Assembly (NCBI GenBank): GCA_017577615.1
Contig: PKRE01000001.1
Span: 186,001 to 250,000 of the forward strand
From: Gammaproteobacteria bacterium
Lineage (GTDB): Bacteria > Pseudomonadota > Gammaproteobacteria > Steroidobacterales > Steroidobacteraceae
Direction: 5' to 3'
DNA: 64,000 nt
Shown: one piece after another, positions 9,727 through 19,100 of the stretch
Layout of the letters: every line of letters starts with the position of its first letter
Numbering within the stretch: position 1 is the stretch's first letter
Notes under the pieces: generated by a model
What the model saw: the letters and a program-made list of their open reading frames with translations, nothing else
Told to the model about the DNA's origin: nothing
Databases searched by the model: none
Made by a program: the position numbers and the translations under genes

Positions 9727-9822
9727 TGTCACCTCACGACGAACGTGGGCCACCTTGCGGCAGCCCGCCACAAACCAAGCCTTACCCGCTGGAGCTGACC
9801 TTTACTGCGACTCCGGCCGCGT

Positions 9823-11139
9823 TCATCGCCGCAACTTCGCGAGCATCTCGCGCGTCACCAGCACCACACCCTTCTCGGAGATGTAGAAGCGCTGTGCATC
9901 CTCTTCGGGGTTCACGCCGATTTGAGTGCCCGGCGGCACGATGCCCGCCGAGTCGATGATCGCACGCTTGATGACGCAGCCCGCGCCGATCCGCACGTCA
10001 GGGAAGATAACCGATCGCTCGACGTAGCTGCGTTCCTCCACTCGCACGTTAGAGAACAAGAGCGACTGATTGACGTGCGCACCAGAGATGATGCAGCCGC
10101 CGGAGACAACCGAATTGATCGCCATGCCGCGCCGTCCCTCCTCGTCCAGCACGAATTTCGCTGGCGGATACTGGCGTTGATAGGTCCAGATCGGCCATTG
10201 CTCGTCATAGATATTCAGCTCAGGATTGACGTGGACGAGCTCCATGTTCGCCTCATAGAACGCATCCACCGTGCCCACGTCACGCCAATAGTGCTGCACA
10301 CCGGTACGCACATCCGTGAAGGGATAGGCGTACACCTTCAGGGTTTTCAGCGCCTCGGGAATGATGTTGCGTCCAAAGTCGTGCTGCGAATCCGGTCGCT
10401 GCGCGTCCTCCTCCAGGAGTCGGTACAGCAGGTTCGCCTTGAACACGTAGATACCCATCGATCCCAGCGCGTACTGCTCGCGTCCCGGAATGCCTTCGGG
10501 ATCCTTGGGCTTCTCGGAAAACTTCGTGATGCGGTAGTTCGCATCGACGCTCATCACACCGAATCCGGTCGCCTGCTCGCGTGGCACCTCGACGACACCG
10601 ACGGTGATGTCCGCCTTTTTCTCCACGTGCGAGGCGAGCATCGGGCCGTAGTCCATCTTATAGATATGGTCACCAGCGAGCACGAGGATGTGGCGCGGAT
10701 GATGAAGCTTGATGATCTCAAGATTCTGATAAAGCGAATCGGCCGTACCTCTGTACCAAAACTCGCCGAGCTGTTGCTGAGCAGGAATGATCTCGATGAA
10801 CTCTCCGAGCTCACCGCGCAGATAGCCCCAGCCTCTTTGAATGTGTTGAATGAGCGAATGCGCCTTGTACTGCGTCATGACCTGGATACGGCGGATCCCC
10901 GAGTTGACGCAGTTCGAAAGAACGAAGTCGATGATACGAAACTTGCCGCCGAACGGCGTCGCAGGCTTGCAACGAAAGTCGGTCAGGTGCTTGAGCCGTT
11001 CCCCGCGTCCGCCCGCCATCACGACTGCCAGAGTATTGCGCGTCAGCCGACTGACGTAGCGACGCGCGGCAGCTGGACGCTGTGGGGTGCCCGCAATAGA
11101 TTGATCGTCGAGGGATTCGGGCATTGCTCGGTCTTGCAT
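9823..11139 (-). CDS. glgC: Glucose-1-phosphate adenylyltransferase
   Basis: A 438-residue ADP-glucose pyrophosphorylase, the committed step of glycogen synthesis. The nucleotide-binding loop is VVMAGGRGERLKHLT (near residue 39), with KPATPFGGKFRIIDF, the active-site VLAGDHIYKMDYGPML, the glucose-1-phosphate region ITKFSEKPKDPEG, and a C-terminal left-handed beta-helix (ISGAHVNQSLLFSNVRV). The ATG at 11139 has GAGAGA upstream; an earlier in-frame start would only add 13 residues. The Arg-rich N-terminal stretch fits the usual allosteric region. Convergent with glgA, with the LEA14-like gene between them. Confidence 0.96.
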   Translation of the reverse strand: MQDRAMPESLDDQSIAGTPQRPAAARRYVSRLTRNTLAVVMAGGRGERLKHLTDFRCKPATPFGGKFRIIDFVLSNCVNSGIRRIQVMTQYKAHSLIQHIQRGWGYLRGELGEFIEIIPAQQQLGEFWYRGTADSLYQNLEIIKLHHPRHILVLAGDHIYKMDYGPMLASHVEKKADITVGVVEVPREQATGFGVMSVDANYRITKFSEKPKDPEGIPGREQYALGSMGIYVFKANLLYRLLEEDAQRPDSQHDFGRNIIPEALKTLKVYAYPFTDVRTGVQHYWRDVGTVDAFYEANMELVHVNPELNIYDEQWPIWTYQRQYPPAKFVLDEEGRRGMAINSVVSGGCIISGAHVNQSLLFSNVRVEERSYVERSVIFPDVRIGAGCVIKRAIIDSAGIVPPGTQIGVNPEEDAQRFYISEKGVVLVTREMLAKLRR

Positions 11140-11292
11140 GGATCTCTCTCGCGTGTTGCTCGCCGTTTGAAGGCACAAGACATATTAGCCGACAGCGCGG
11201 CATGGCGCGCTACGCGCGCTTCCGCTTGCCTCGGCTTGTTTGATTGGGCATTGTGCAAAACCGCATCCTTGGACACCGGTTCCGCTGCCTCC

Positions 11293-11931
11293 ATGATTGT
11301 CTGTCGCCGACTCGCTTCGCATTGGATCACCGGCGTCTCGCGCCTGGCCATCCTCCTTTGCGTGCTTAGCTTCCTCACGACGGATGCGGCGGCAGAAGCG
11401 AAATCGCAGGCATCACCCGTTTGCCTGGAGAGCGGCGACGGCTACCTGCGCGCGCGCCTGGCCGGCTCGATTGGGACCGAGCTCGACTGGGCGAATGAAG
11501 GCACCGAATGCGCAGGCGCAGTCAGGCCCAAGGGAGGACTGCGTCTGCGCTTCGGAGGATTCGATCCGGTCAGCGGCGGCAAGATCGTGCTCGTGTTCGG
11601 GATCGCGGACCTGAAGGAAGGCGAGACCGCCCGCTCGGTCCCGGTCAACGTCACGGTCATCCGCGAGGGCACCGGCGAGTTCTACAGCACCCAAGGCGAT
11701 GACAAGTGCATGTTGGACGATGTCCATCAGCAGGCGCTCGCAAGCCCTCCTTTCCGTACGCGCACTTATCGCATCGTCGGACGTGGCTATTGCACCGAGC
11801 CCGCGCGCGCCGTTCGCGGCAAAGGCTCGATCCTGATATCCAGATTCGACTTCGCAGGGGCCGTGGATTTCTCAAGCGAAGAGGAGGCGAACGACGAGGT
11901 GCTTGCTGTTTCGCTGGCGGGGAGGAAATAG
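11293..11931 (+). CDS. Hypothetical exported protein
   Basis: A 212-residue protein I do not recognise. The N-terminus has a signal peptide-like hydrophobic stretch (RLAILLCVLSFLTT) followed by DAAAEA, so export is likely. The mature part is mostly beta-strand and contains several cysteines (SPVCLES, GTECAG, DKCML, GYCTEP) that could form two disulfides in the periplasm. It is divergent from glgC and ends 8 bases before the DUF192 gene, so the two probably form an operon. Any in-frame extension upstream of this ATG runs antisense to glgC and is very unlikely to be coding. Confidence 0.8.
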   Translation: MIVCRRLASHWITGVSRLAILLCVLSFLTTDAAAEAKSQASPVCLESGDGYLRARLAGSIGTELDWANEGTECAGAVRPKGGLRLRFGGFDPVSGGKIVLVFGIADLKEGETARSVPVNVTVIREGTGEFYSTQGDDKCMLDDVHQQALASPPFRTRTYRIVGRGYCTEPARAVRGKGSILISRFDFAGAVDFSSEEEANDEVLAVSLAGRK

Positions 11932-11939
11932 GGAAATCG

Positions 11940-12431
11940 ATGATGCGCTCACATCGATGCATAGCATGGCTTTGCGCCGCAGCTGCGTTTATTCTCGGGG
12001 CGGCAGCACTGGGTAACGACGCCACAACGCTGGATCGAGCTTTCCGACGCTCGACGCTGCAGATTGCAACTCCAGATGCACGCATCCATCGTTTCCGCAT
12101 CTGGATCGCCGACGACGACTTGCGCCGCGCCCGCGGGCTGATGTTCGTTAAGGCCCTGGATGACGACCAGGGCATGCTGTTCCTCTACCCCACGGAACGC
12201 CACATCGCGATGTGGATGAAGAATACCTTTATCCCGCTCGACATGGTTTTCATCGATGGGGAAGGCAAGGTACGCGAGGTAGTCGCAAATACGACGCCCC
12301 ACTCGCTCGACACGATCCAATCGAAGGATGCGGTGCTCGCCGTGCTCGAGCTCAAGGCAGGCACCGCCGCAAAGCTGAACATCGTGCCGGGTGCCATCGT
12401 CATGCACGAGGCCTTCCACAGGCCGCCGTAG
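11940..12431 (+). CDS. DUF192 family exported protein
   Basis: A 163-residue protein with an N-terminal signal peptide (CIAWLCAAAAFILGAAALG) and one DUF192 domain. The hallmark is RARGLMFVKAL followed by GMLFLYPTERHIAMWMKNTF and IPLDMVFIDGEGKV. Family function is unknown; the fold is a small beta-barrel often found in periplasmic or membrane-anchored forms. Two adjacent ATGs (11940 and 11943) are possible starts. It follows the unknown exported gene by 8 bases, which suggests a shared transcript. Confidence 0.9.
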   Translation: MMRSHRCIAWLCAAAAFILGAAALGNDATTLDRAFRRSTLQIATPDARIHRFRIWIADDDLRRARGLMFVKALDDDQGMLFLYPTERHIAMWMKNTFIPLDMVFIDGEGKVREVVANTTPHSLDTIQSKDAVLAVLELKAGTAAKLNIVPGAIVMHEAFHRPP

Positions 12432-12481
12432 GCCGTCGGTTGCCCAGCGACGCACGATTCGTCCACACTTGAGCCAGCGCC

Positions 12482-12517
12482 AAGAAGAAAGGGCGGCCCA
12501 TGAAGGGCCGCCCTTAA
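12482..12517 (-). terminator. Rho-independent terminator after the TonB receptor gene
   Basis: A perfect 11-base-pair stem (AAGGGCGGCCC, 12489-12499, with its complement at 12505-12515) encloses a 5-base loop. Read on the minus strand it is followed by TTTCTTCTT, so it is a good intrinsic terminator for the TonB-dependent receptor, ending 20 bases after that stop codon. On the plus strand no T-run follows, so termination of the DUF192 transcript would be weaker. Confidence 0.85.
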
Positions 12518-12535
12518 CGACGCGGGCATGCACCG

Positions 12536-15500
12536 CTAGAAGTCGACTTTCACGCCGAGACGGAAATACCGACCCATGATGTTCGGCCCTTGCCACGCCG
12601 GGTTGTAGCCGAACAGGCTGTAGGCGGCCGACGGATCGAAATCCGGATCCATGTCGAACACGTTCAGTACGTCCGCGAACACGGTATACGTGTCGTTGAT
12701 CCGATGTCGCACCGTCAAGTCAAAGTTCCACGTCGGGTCGGTCTTGCAGATCACCGGAGTGCCATCGACATACGTCTGTGTCGACGCGTGCAGCTCGGCA
12801 TTGAGCGCGCAATCGCCCTTGACGCCACCGAAGTCGATCGACGCTGTGTCGAGACCGCTGGTGTAATAGGCGGTCAAGGTCACCGCCGTCGATCCCCACG
12901 CATTGTCGAACTCGACCGTGTTCTGCCAAGCGGCACGGTACTCCGGAGATCCCGAGCACGAGGTGATGTTACACGGGCTCAAGGTGCCCTCGTACTTCAG
13001 AGTCTCGCCCGTGTCCGTCTTGAGCTCGTACTTGCGCAGCCAGGACACCTCGAGGTAGCTACGCACGTTGGTGGGTCCAAGCGGGAACGTCAGTGCTGCA
13101 CCGAAGTCGATGCCGCTGACTGTCTGCTTGTCCTGGTTCACGTACGAGGACTCGATGAAGCCAAGCAACGGCAAGGCGCTCGGATTCGCGGGGTCCGGGT
13201 TGCCGGGGATGACGGTGATGCCCGGAATGTCCACCACCCCGTTGTTGAGGTAGTACTGACGCTCAGCTTCCGACGTATCTGTCACACCGGTGATCAAGCC
13301 GTCGACCTCGATCTGCCAGTAGTCGATCGTGAAGCTCAGGTTCGACAAGGGCTCGAAGACGATACCGAAGGTAAACGACTCCGATTCCTCCGGATCGAGC
13401 TCCGGATTCCCGACTTGGGTGAGACCGAGACTGTAGGGCGCGGTCGCATACGCGTTGTTGCCATGTGCGGCACAGAAATCCGCGAACTCCGCGCAGTTGA
13501 CTTGACGCGTCACGTAGCCGGTCGTTGGCAGACCGAACGACTCGTTGAAGCTCGGAATGCGAAAGCCCTCCGACCACGTGCCACGAATGGCGAGCTGCTC
13601 GATCGGCGTCAGCTTGAAGCCGAGCTTTGGTGAGAAGTTCGACTGTCCAGTCGAGTACTTGTCATACCGACCCGAGGCAAGGAGCTCGAGCTGCTGCAGG
13701 ACCGGCGCACTCACCTCGAAGAAGCCCGACTTCACGTCGCGCTCGCCGGAGGTGCCGACGGCATTGATCGAGTAATACCGAGTGTACGGAGCCGAGTCGT
13801 TCGCCGGATTGGCGCTCGGCGCGTGCAGCTCTTCCTCGCGATACGAAAAGCCCACAGCCGCCTGCAGCGGACCGCCCGGGAGATCGATGATCTCCTTGCC
13901 GATCGTGCCTTGAATCTGCCACAGCCGCGACGTGTTGTACGTGGTGCTCACCGGCGCAATGTAGTCCCACACATCCTTCGGCGTGGCCTCCGGATCCGCG
14001 AAATTGAAGGTTCCACGAGCCACCACGTCCATGATGCGTTGTGGGATGAAGTAATTCGCCTGGTCACGCGTGAGCTCGACCTCCGAGCCGGTGAGGCTGA
14101 GCGAGTAGATCCAGTTGTCACCGAACTCGCCATCGACGCCGACGACGGCACGCAATGCGCGCGTGCTCGTCTCGTCCGTGCGCCCGTACGGCGAACGCAG
14201 AAAAGCTTGCGCGCGCAGCCCGTCTGCGGCGTATGGGTTATACGGATTCAGCACCCCATTGGTCTCGTCGCACCCGGTGTTGAGGCCGTCCGGCGTGCCG
14301 ACAGCTTGTGAGCAGACGTATACCGGCAGGATGACGTTGTAATTCTGCAGGCCAGGAGGACGCGGCGGCGTCGGCAGGCCATTGAAGCCAAGCGGTGTCA
14401 ACGAGGCGAACGTGTCCGTCTTGTAGTAGTTCGCCATCGCGTAGAACTGCGTCTGCTCATTGAGATTCGACGTGAAACGCATCGACAGCCCGGCTCGATC
14501 GATTTGGGGCTGCAGCATGATGTAGGCGTGCTGTAGATCGACCTCACAAACAGTGAGTGGCGCGCTCTGCGATTGTGCTTCGGTGATCGTGACGGTCGGC
14601 CAGTTGCGGCAGCCGGCTTGAGGATTGAGATACTCGAAGCGACCGCTGCCAGTCGGCGCACCGGTGCCGTCGACCTCACCCAAGACCGGCCTCACCAGTG
14701 TCACGCCGGGAATGGAGATGAGGCCGTTGAATGATGCCGCGGGGCTGATCGGAACGAGCTCTGCCGTCACGCCGTTCCAGTTGCCATTGGTCATGCAGCT
14801 GCCCGTCGGCCCGCATACGCGCGACCAATCGGTGCTGTTGAATGGATAGCCGCGATCGCGGGCCCACAAGTCGTCCTGCTTCTGGAACTCGCCGCTGATG
14901 TAAAAGTTGTAGCCATCCTCCGCAAGACTGCCGATACCCCAGGTCGCGTCGATGCGGTACTCGTCGCCGCCGCCGTGCTCGGAGACGCCGAACGAGCCGC
15001 CCAGATGCAAGCCTTGAATCTCTCTCTTCGTGATCACGTTCACGACACCCGCGATCGCATCGGCTCCGTACGTGGAGGACGCGCCGTCGCGCAGCACCTC
15101 GATGCGCTCGATGATGGCGCTTGGAATCGTGTTGAGATCGACGAAGTTGCGCTGGCCGTCGTCGGCAAGTGGATAAGGTGCCAACCGCATCCCGTCTGCG
15201 ATGGAGAGCGTCGCTTGCACGGTAAGGCCGCGCAATGCAGGTGCATTCGCGCCGGGCGCGAAATTGAAACCTGTGTTCCAACCCGTTTGGATCGTGCCGG
15301 CATTGTTGGCAGACAAACGCTGTATGGCTTCCGACACCGTGTTCAGGCCACGCTCCTCCAGCGCCTCCGCGCTCAGCACCGTGACAGGCGAAGGTGTTTC
15401 CATATCCGTGCGCCGCAGAATCGAGCCAGTCACGATGATGGTGTCGATCTCCTCCCCGGTTGCTTGCTGCTGTGCAGCGGCCTGGGACGAGTATCCAAGC

Positions 15501-15571
15501 GCCATCGCACTTGACGCGCCGACAATGAGAGCGTGCCTGATGGCCAGCGCGAGTGTCGTTCTTTGCAACAT
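12536..15571 (-). CDS. TonB-dependent outer-membrane receptor
   Basis: A 1011-residue TonB-dependent transporter. The start at 15571 is fixed by a strong ribosome site (CAGGAGGATAAG before ATG). A signal peptide (about residues 1-38, ending SSQAAAQ) leads to the plug domain with IDTIIVTGSILRRTD, SPVTVLSAEALEERG and ALRGLTVQATLSIADGMRL, RDGASSTYGADAIAGVVNV. The rest is a 22-strand barrel ending in the outer-membrane signature LGVKVDF with a terminal Phe. The size and plug resemble the large receptors of xanthomonad/caulobacter-type bacteria that import oligosaccharides or other complex nutrients, but the substrate is not readable here and no catabolic neighbours are present. An intrinsic terminator follows. 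Confidence 0.95.
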   Translation of the reverse strand: MLQRTTLALAIRHALIVGASSAMALGYSSQAAAQQQATGEEIDTIIVTGSILRRTDMETPSPVTVLSAEALEERGLNTVSEAIQRLSANNAGTIQTGWNTGFNFAPGANAPALRGLTVQATLSIADGMRLAPYPLADDGQRNFVDLNTIPSAIIERIEVLRDGASSTYGADAIAGVVNVITKREIQGLHLGGSFGVSEHGGGDEYRIDATWGIGSLAEDGYNFYISGEFQKQDDLWARDRGYPFNSTDWSRVCGPTGSCMTNGNWNGVTAELVPISPAASFNGLISIPGVTLVRPVLGEVDGTGAPTGSGRFEYLNPQAGCRNWPTVTITEAQSQSAPLTVCEVDLQHAYIMLQPQIDRAGLSMRFTSNLNEQTQFYAMANYYKTDTFASLTPLGFNGLPTPPRPPGLQNYNVILPVYVCSQAVGTPDGLNTGCDETNGVLNPYNPYAADGLRAQAFLRSPYGRTDETSTRALRAVVGVDGEFGDNWIYSLSLTGSEVELTRDQANYFIPQRIMDVVARGTFNFADPEATPKDVWDYIAPVSTTYNTSRLWQIQGTIGKEIIDLPGGPLQAAVGFSYREEELHAPSANPANDSAPYTRYYSINAVGTSGERDVKSGFFEVSAPVLQQLELLASGRYDKYSTGQSNFSPKLGFKLTPIEQLAIRGTWSEGFRIPSFNESFGLPTTGYVTRQVNCAEFADFCAAHGNNAYATAPYSLGLTQVGNPELDPEESESFTFGIVFEPLSNLSFTIDYWQIEVDGLITGVTDTSEAERQYYLNNGVVDIPGITVIPGNPDPANPSALPLLGFIESSYVNQDKQTVSGIDFGAALTFPLGPTNVRSYLEVSWLRKYELKTDTGETLKYEGTLSPCNITSCSGSPEYRAAWQNTVEFDNAWGSTAVTLTAYYTSGLDTASIDFGGVKGDCALNAELHASTQTYVDGTPVICKTDPTWNFDLTVRHRINDTYTVFADVLNVFDMDPDFDPSAAYSLFGYNPAWQGPNIMGRYFRLGVKVDF

Positions 15572-16185
15572 CTTATCCTCCTGCGAGAGGTTTATTCGGA
15601 ACGCGACGTTAGCCCCCATCGTGTACTCACGAGTGGACGTCCTTTCGTGAACGCTGCTTGCAGCGAAAATGCGACGGGTGCACCACCTTCGCCAAAAGCG
15701 TGGTGTTGAGCTTACAACTGCGAAAGTTGCCGCGATATTCGGATTGCGCGATGCAGGGTGTGGTTTGCAGCAGGAAATGTGCGTTGCAGACAGCCGATGG
15801 AAGGCACATGGCTGCACGTCGTCGGTGTCCCACACTGCGAGTTGTATACCGAGACCGACTACGCGCTCTGTAAAACTGACTCAGTGGAGGGCCTGCTTGC
15901 AGGCAACCCCTCATAAAGGACGCATCGATTCCTCAGCTCGGATTTAGTCCACTAGAGGCTATGTGGTGAATGTATGCAATGCGAATCGTGTGTGTATAAA
16001 CCGTTTGTGTGCCTCCCGCGGGCGGGAAATCGCTTGACGTAGGAGGCAAGGAAATTCCGAAGTGTGTAGGTATTACATGGTCACACGCGCGCATTCGGTG
16101 CCGGATGCGCGCAACATGACTTGGCTATAGACCAGTGCGGGCTCATTCTCACGTTGCGCAACAGCTACGGCGCAACGCGGGGGAT
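15572..16185. other. 614-base non-coding gap between the TonB receptor start and the uvrA end
   Basis: Both flanking genes are on the minus strand. The only open frames here are short and lack ribosome sites and normal codon bias, so I regard the region as non-coding. It should carry the TonB receptor promoter; no confident -35/-10 pair was found. A TGCCTCC/GGAGGCA inverted repeat lies near 16010-16048, without a T-run. No known riboswitch was recognised. Confidence 0.5.
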
Positions 16186-19100
16186 CTATGCGACGAGCCT
16201 GCGTTGTGAAGCAAACTGTCTGAGTGCCTGAGCGGTATGCGAGCGTTTGGCCCGACGCAACACCTGCTCGGGTGGGCCTTCGGCCACAACGCGACCGCCG
16301 TTCGCTCCGCCTTCGGGACCGAGATCGATGATCCAGTCGGCCTCAGCGATCACATCGAGGTCGTGCTCGATGACCACAATCGAGTGACCTGCGTCCACTA
16401 AACGTTGCAAGACCCTGATCAGCTTCTCCGTATCCGCCATGTGAAGGCCGACGGTCGGCTCATCGAGCACATACAGCGTATCGGGCGCATCGTTCCTACG
16501 TCGCAGCGTTGCGCCGGAGCGCGCACGCACTTTCGCGAGCTCCGTAACCAGCTTGATGCGCTGTGCCTCGCCACCGGAAAGCGTTGGACTTTGCTGTCCG
16601 AGCGTCAGATACCCGAGCCCGACATCCTGCAACAACCGGAGCGCGTGATGAATGCGGGGGTGCGCGCTGAAGAACGCTGCCGCCTCGTCCACGCTCATCA
16701 TCAGCACGTCGCCGATGCTCTTGCCTTTGTAGCGGACCGCCAGCGTATCTTGATTGAAGCGTTGTCCCTTGCACGCCTCGCACACCACTCGCACGTCTGG
16801 CAAGAAGCTCATCTCGATCTTGCGCAGACCTTGTCCTTCGCACGCTTCGCACCGTCCGCCATGCGCGTTGAACGAAAACCGCGACGCGCTGTATCCGCGC
16901 ATGCGGGCATCGTTCGTTTCAGCAAAGACGCGACGCACGTCGTCCCAGAATCCGACGTACGTGGCAGGGCATGACCGCGGCGTCTTACCGATCGGCGTTT
17001 GATCGACCTCGAGCACACGACCGATGCGCTCCCAGCCGTCGATTCTCGTGCAGCCGCGCCAAGCGATCTTCGCACGTCCTTTCGCCTTGAGCGCGGCGAC
17101 GAGATTGTCGTGCAGGACGTCGCGAGCAAGCGTCGACTTGCCGGATCCGGAAACGCCCGTGATCACGACCAGGCGCCCCAGCGGCACGCGAATGTCTTCG
17201 CCGCGCAAATTGTGCAATGAAGCCTTGCGCACGATGAGAGCGGGCGTATCGCGGCCCACGGGTCGTCGCGTCGAGAACGGATGCTGTAGAGGGCGTGCCA
17301 GCAACCGGCCGGTCACTGAGCCTGGTGTCTTCTCCAAGTCGCGCACCGATCCGGTGGCGACGATGTGCCCGCCGCGCGCACCCGCGCCGGGACCGAGATC
17401 GATGATGTGATCGGCACGGCGAATCGTGTCCTCGTCGTGCTCGACCACGAGCAACGAATTGCCTTTGAGCTTCAAGCGCTCCAGCGTATCGAGGAGTACG
17501 CGGTTGTCACGGGCGTGCAGACCGATGGTCGGCTCGTCCAGGATGTAACAGACGCCTTGCAGGTTGGATCCAAGTTGCGCGGCGAGCCGAATGCGCTGCG
17601 CCTCACCGCCGGACAACGTGGGGGCCGCCCGGTCGAGCGTCAAATAGCCGAGCCCGACGTCCTCGAGGAACTGCAGGCGTGCGTTGATCTCGGCGAGCAC
17701 GTCGCGGGCAATCTCGAGCTCTCTTCCCTTGAGCTTGAGCGTGCGGAACAGCTTGCGCGCCTCGCTCACCGAGCGCGAAGTGAGCTCTGCGATTGATTGA
17801 TCTTTGAAACGCACATGTCGCGCCACCGCGTTCAAGCGTTGTCCGCCGCAGTCGCTGCAGACCTGCGCTTCGCCTTCATACCACTCGTTCCACCAGATCT
17901 CCTCGCCCGTTTGCGTCTCGTCGAAGCCGCGCATCTTCAGCCCGGTACCGAAGCAGCGCTCGCACCAGCCGTGCTTGGAATTGAACGAGAAGAGACGCGG
18001 ATCGAGGTCGGCGAAGCTGCGCGCGCAAGAAGGACACGCGCGGCGAGTCGAGAAGATAGCAGTCGCGTTCGCTCGCATCGTGCGGCCGCTCGCGCGCACC
18101 GGAACTCGTCCTTGTCTGCTCGCAGCGCGTTCGCCAACGGTCGCAACGTGAACAACGCCCTTTCCGTATGCCAGTGCTGACTCGAGCGCCGCGCGCAAGG
18201 CTGCTTCATTGCGAGGCGACACGAGCACCGTCGCGACCGGCAGCTCAATCGTGTGCTCCTGGAAGCGGCTCAATCGGGGCCAAGGATGTGTCGGCACCCG
18301 CTCGCCGTCGACACGCAAATACTGGAAGCCTTTCTTCGCCGCCCAGCTGGCAAGTTCCGTGTAATAGCCCTTACGTGCCACAACCAGCGGCGCGAGAACA
18401 TCGATGGTGCTGCCGCGATACTCCTTCATGAGCCGAGCAGCGATGGCATCGAAGCTTTGCGGCTCGATCGGCACGTTGCAGTCAGGGCAATACTGGGTAC
18501 CGAGCTTCACATAGAGGAGCCGCAAGAAATGATAGATCTCCGTCAGTGTTGCCACCGTGCTCTTACGTCCGCCACGGCTCGTGCGCTGCTCGATCGCCAC
18601 AGTTGGCGGAATGCCGAAGACCGCATCGACATCCGGCTTCGAGGCCGGCTGCACGAATTGTCGCGCGTAGGCATTGAGCGACTCGAGATAGCGACGCTGT
18701 CCCTCGCCGAAAACAATGTCGAAAGCGAGTGTCGACTTACCCGACCCCGAGACACCCGTTACCACGACGAGCTTGTCGCGAGGGATCGCCACGTTCACGT
18801 TCTTCAGATTGTGCTCGCGGGCTCCGTGAACGCGAATTGCGGGCTGCTGCGCATGGAGCGCTAACGATTCGCCGCTCGGGCTGCTCGCCTTGGCAGCGTC
18901 GCGACGCCCCTCGTCCGCAGAGCCTAGCCCCCAGTGCGGAGTGTCGAGCTCGTCGCGCAGCGCCTTGCCAGTGTGCGAACGAGGATGATTCATGACCTCG
19001 CGCGGGGGGCCGCAAGTCACAATCTCGCCACCCGCCTCCCCGCCTTCGGGACCGAGATCGATAAGCCAATCCGCGGCGCGGATAACATCCAGGTTGTGCT

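Noticed and set aside
9922..11292. Long N-terminal extension of the exported protein at 11293-11931
   Set aside because: It runs antisense through glgC. A signal peptide begins at the ATG 11293, so the upstream part is not coding.
12590..13633. 347-codon plus-strand frame
   Set aside because: Antisense to the TonB receptor barrel; Arg/His/Val-rich without a family match.
15669..15947. 92-codon frame in the gap before the TonB receptor
   Set aside because: No ribosome site, atypical codon use and no recognisable product.
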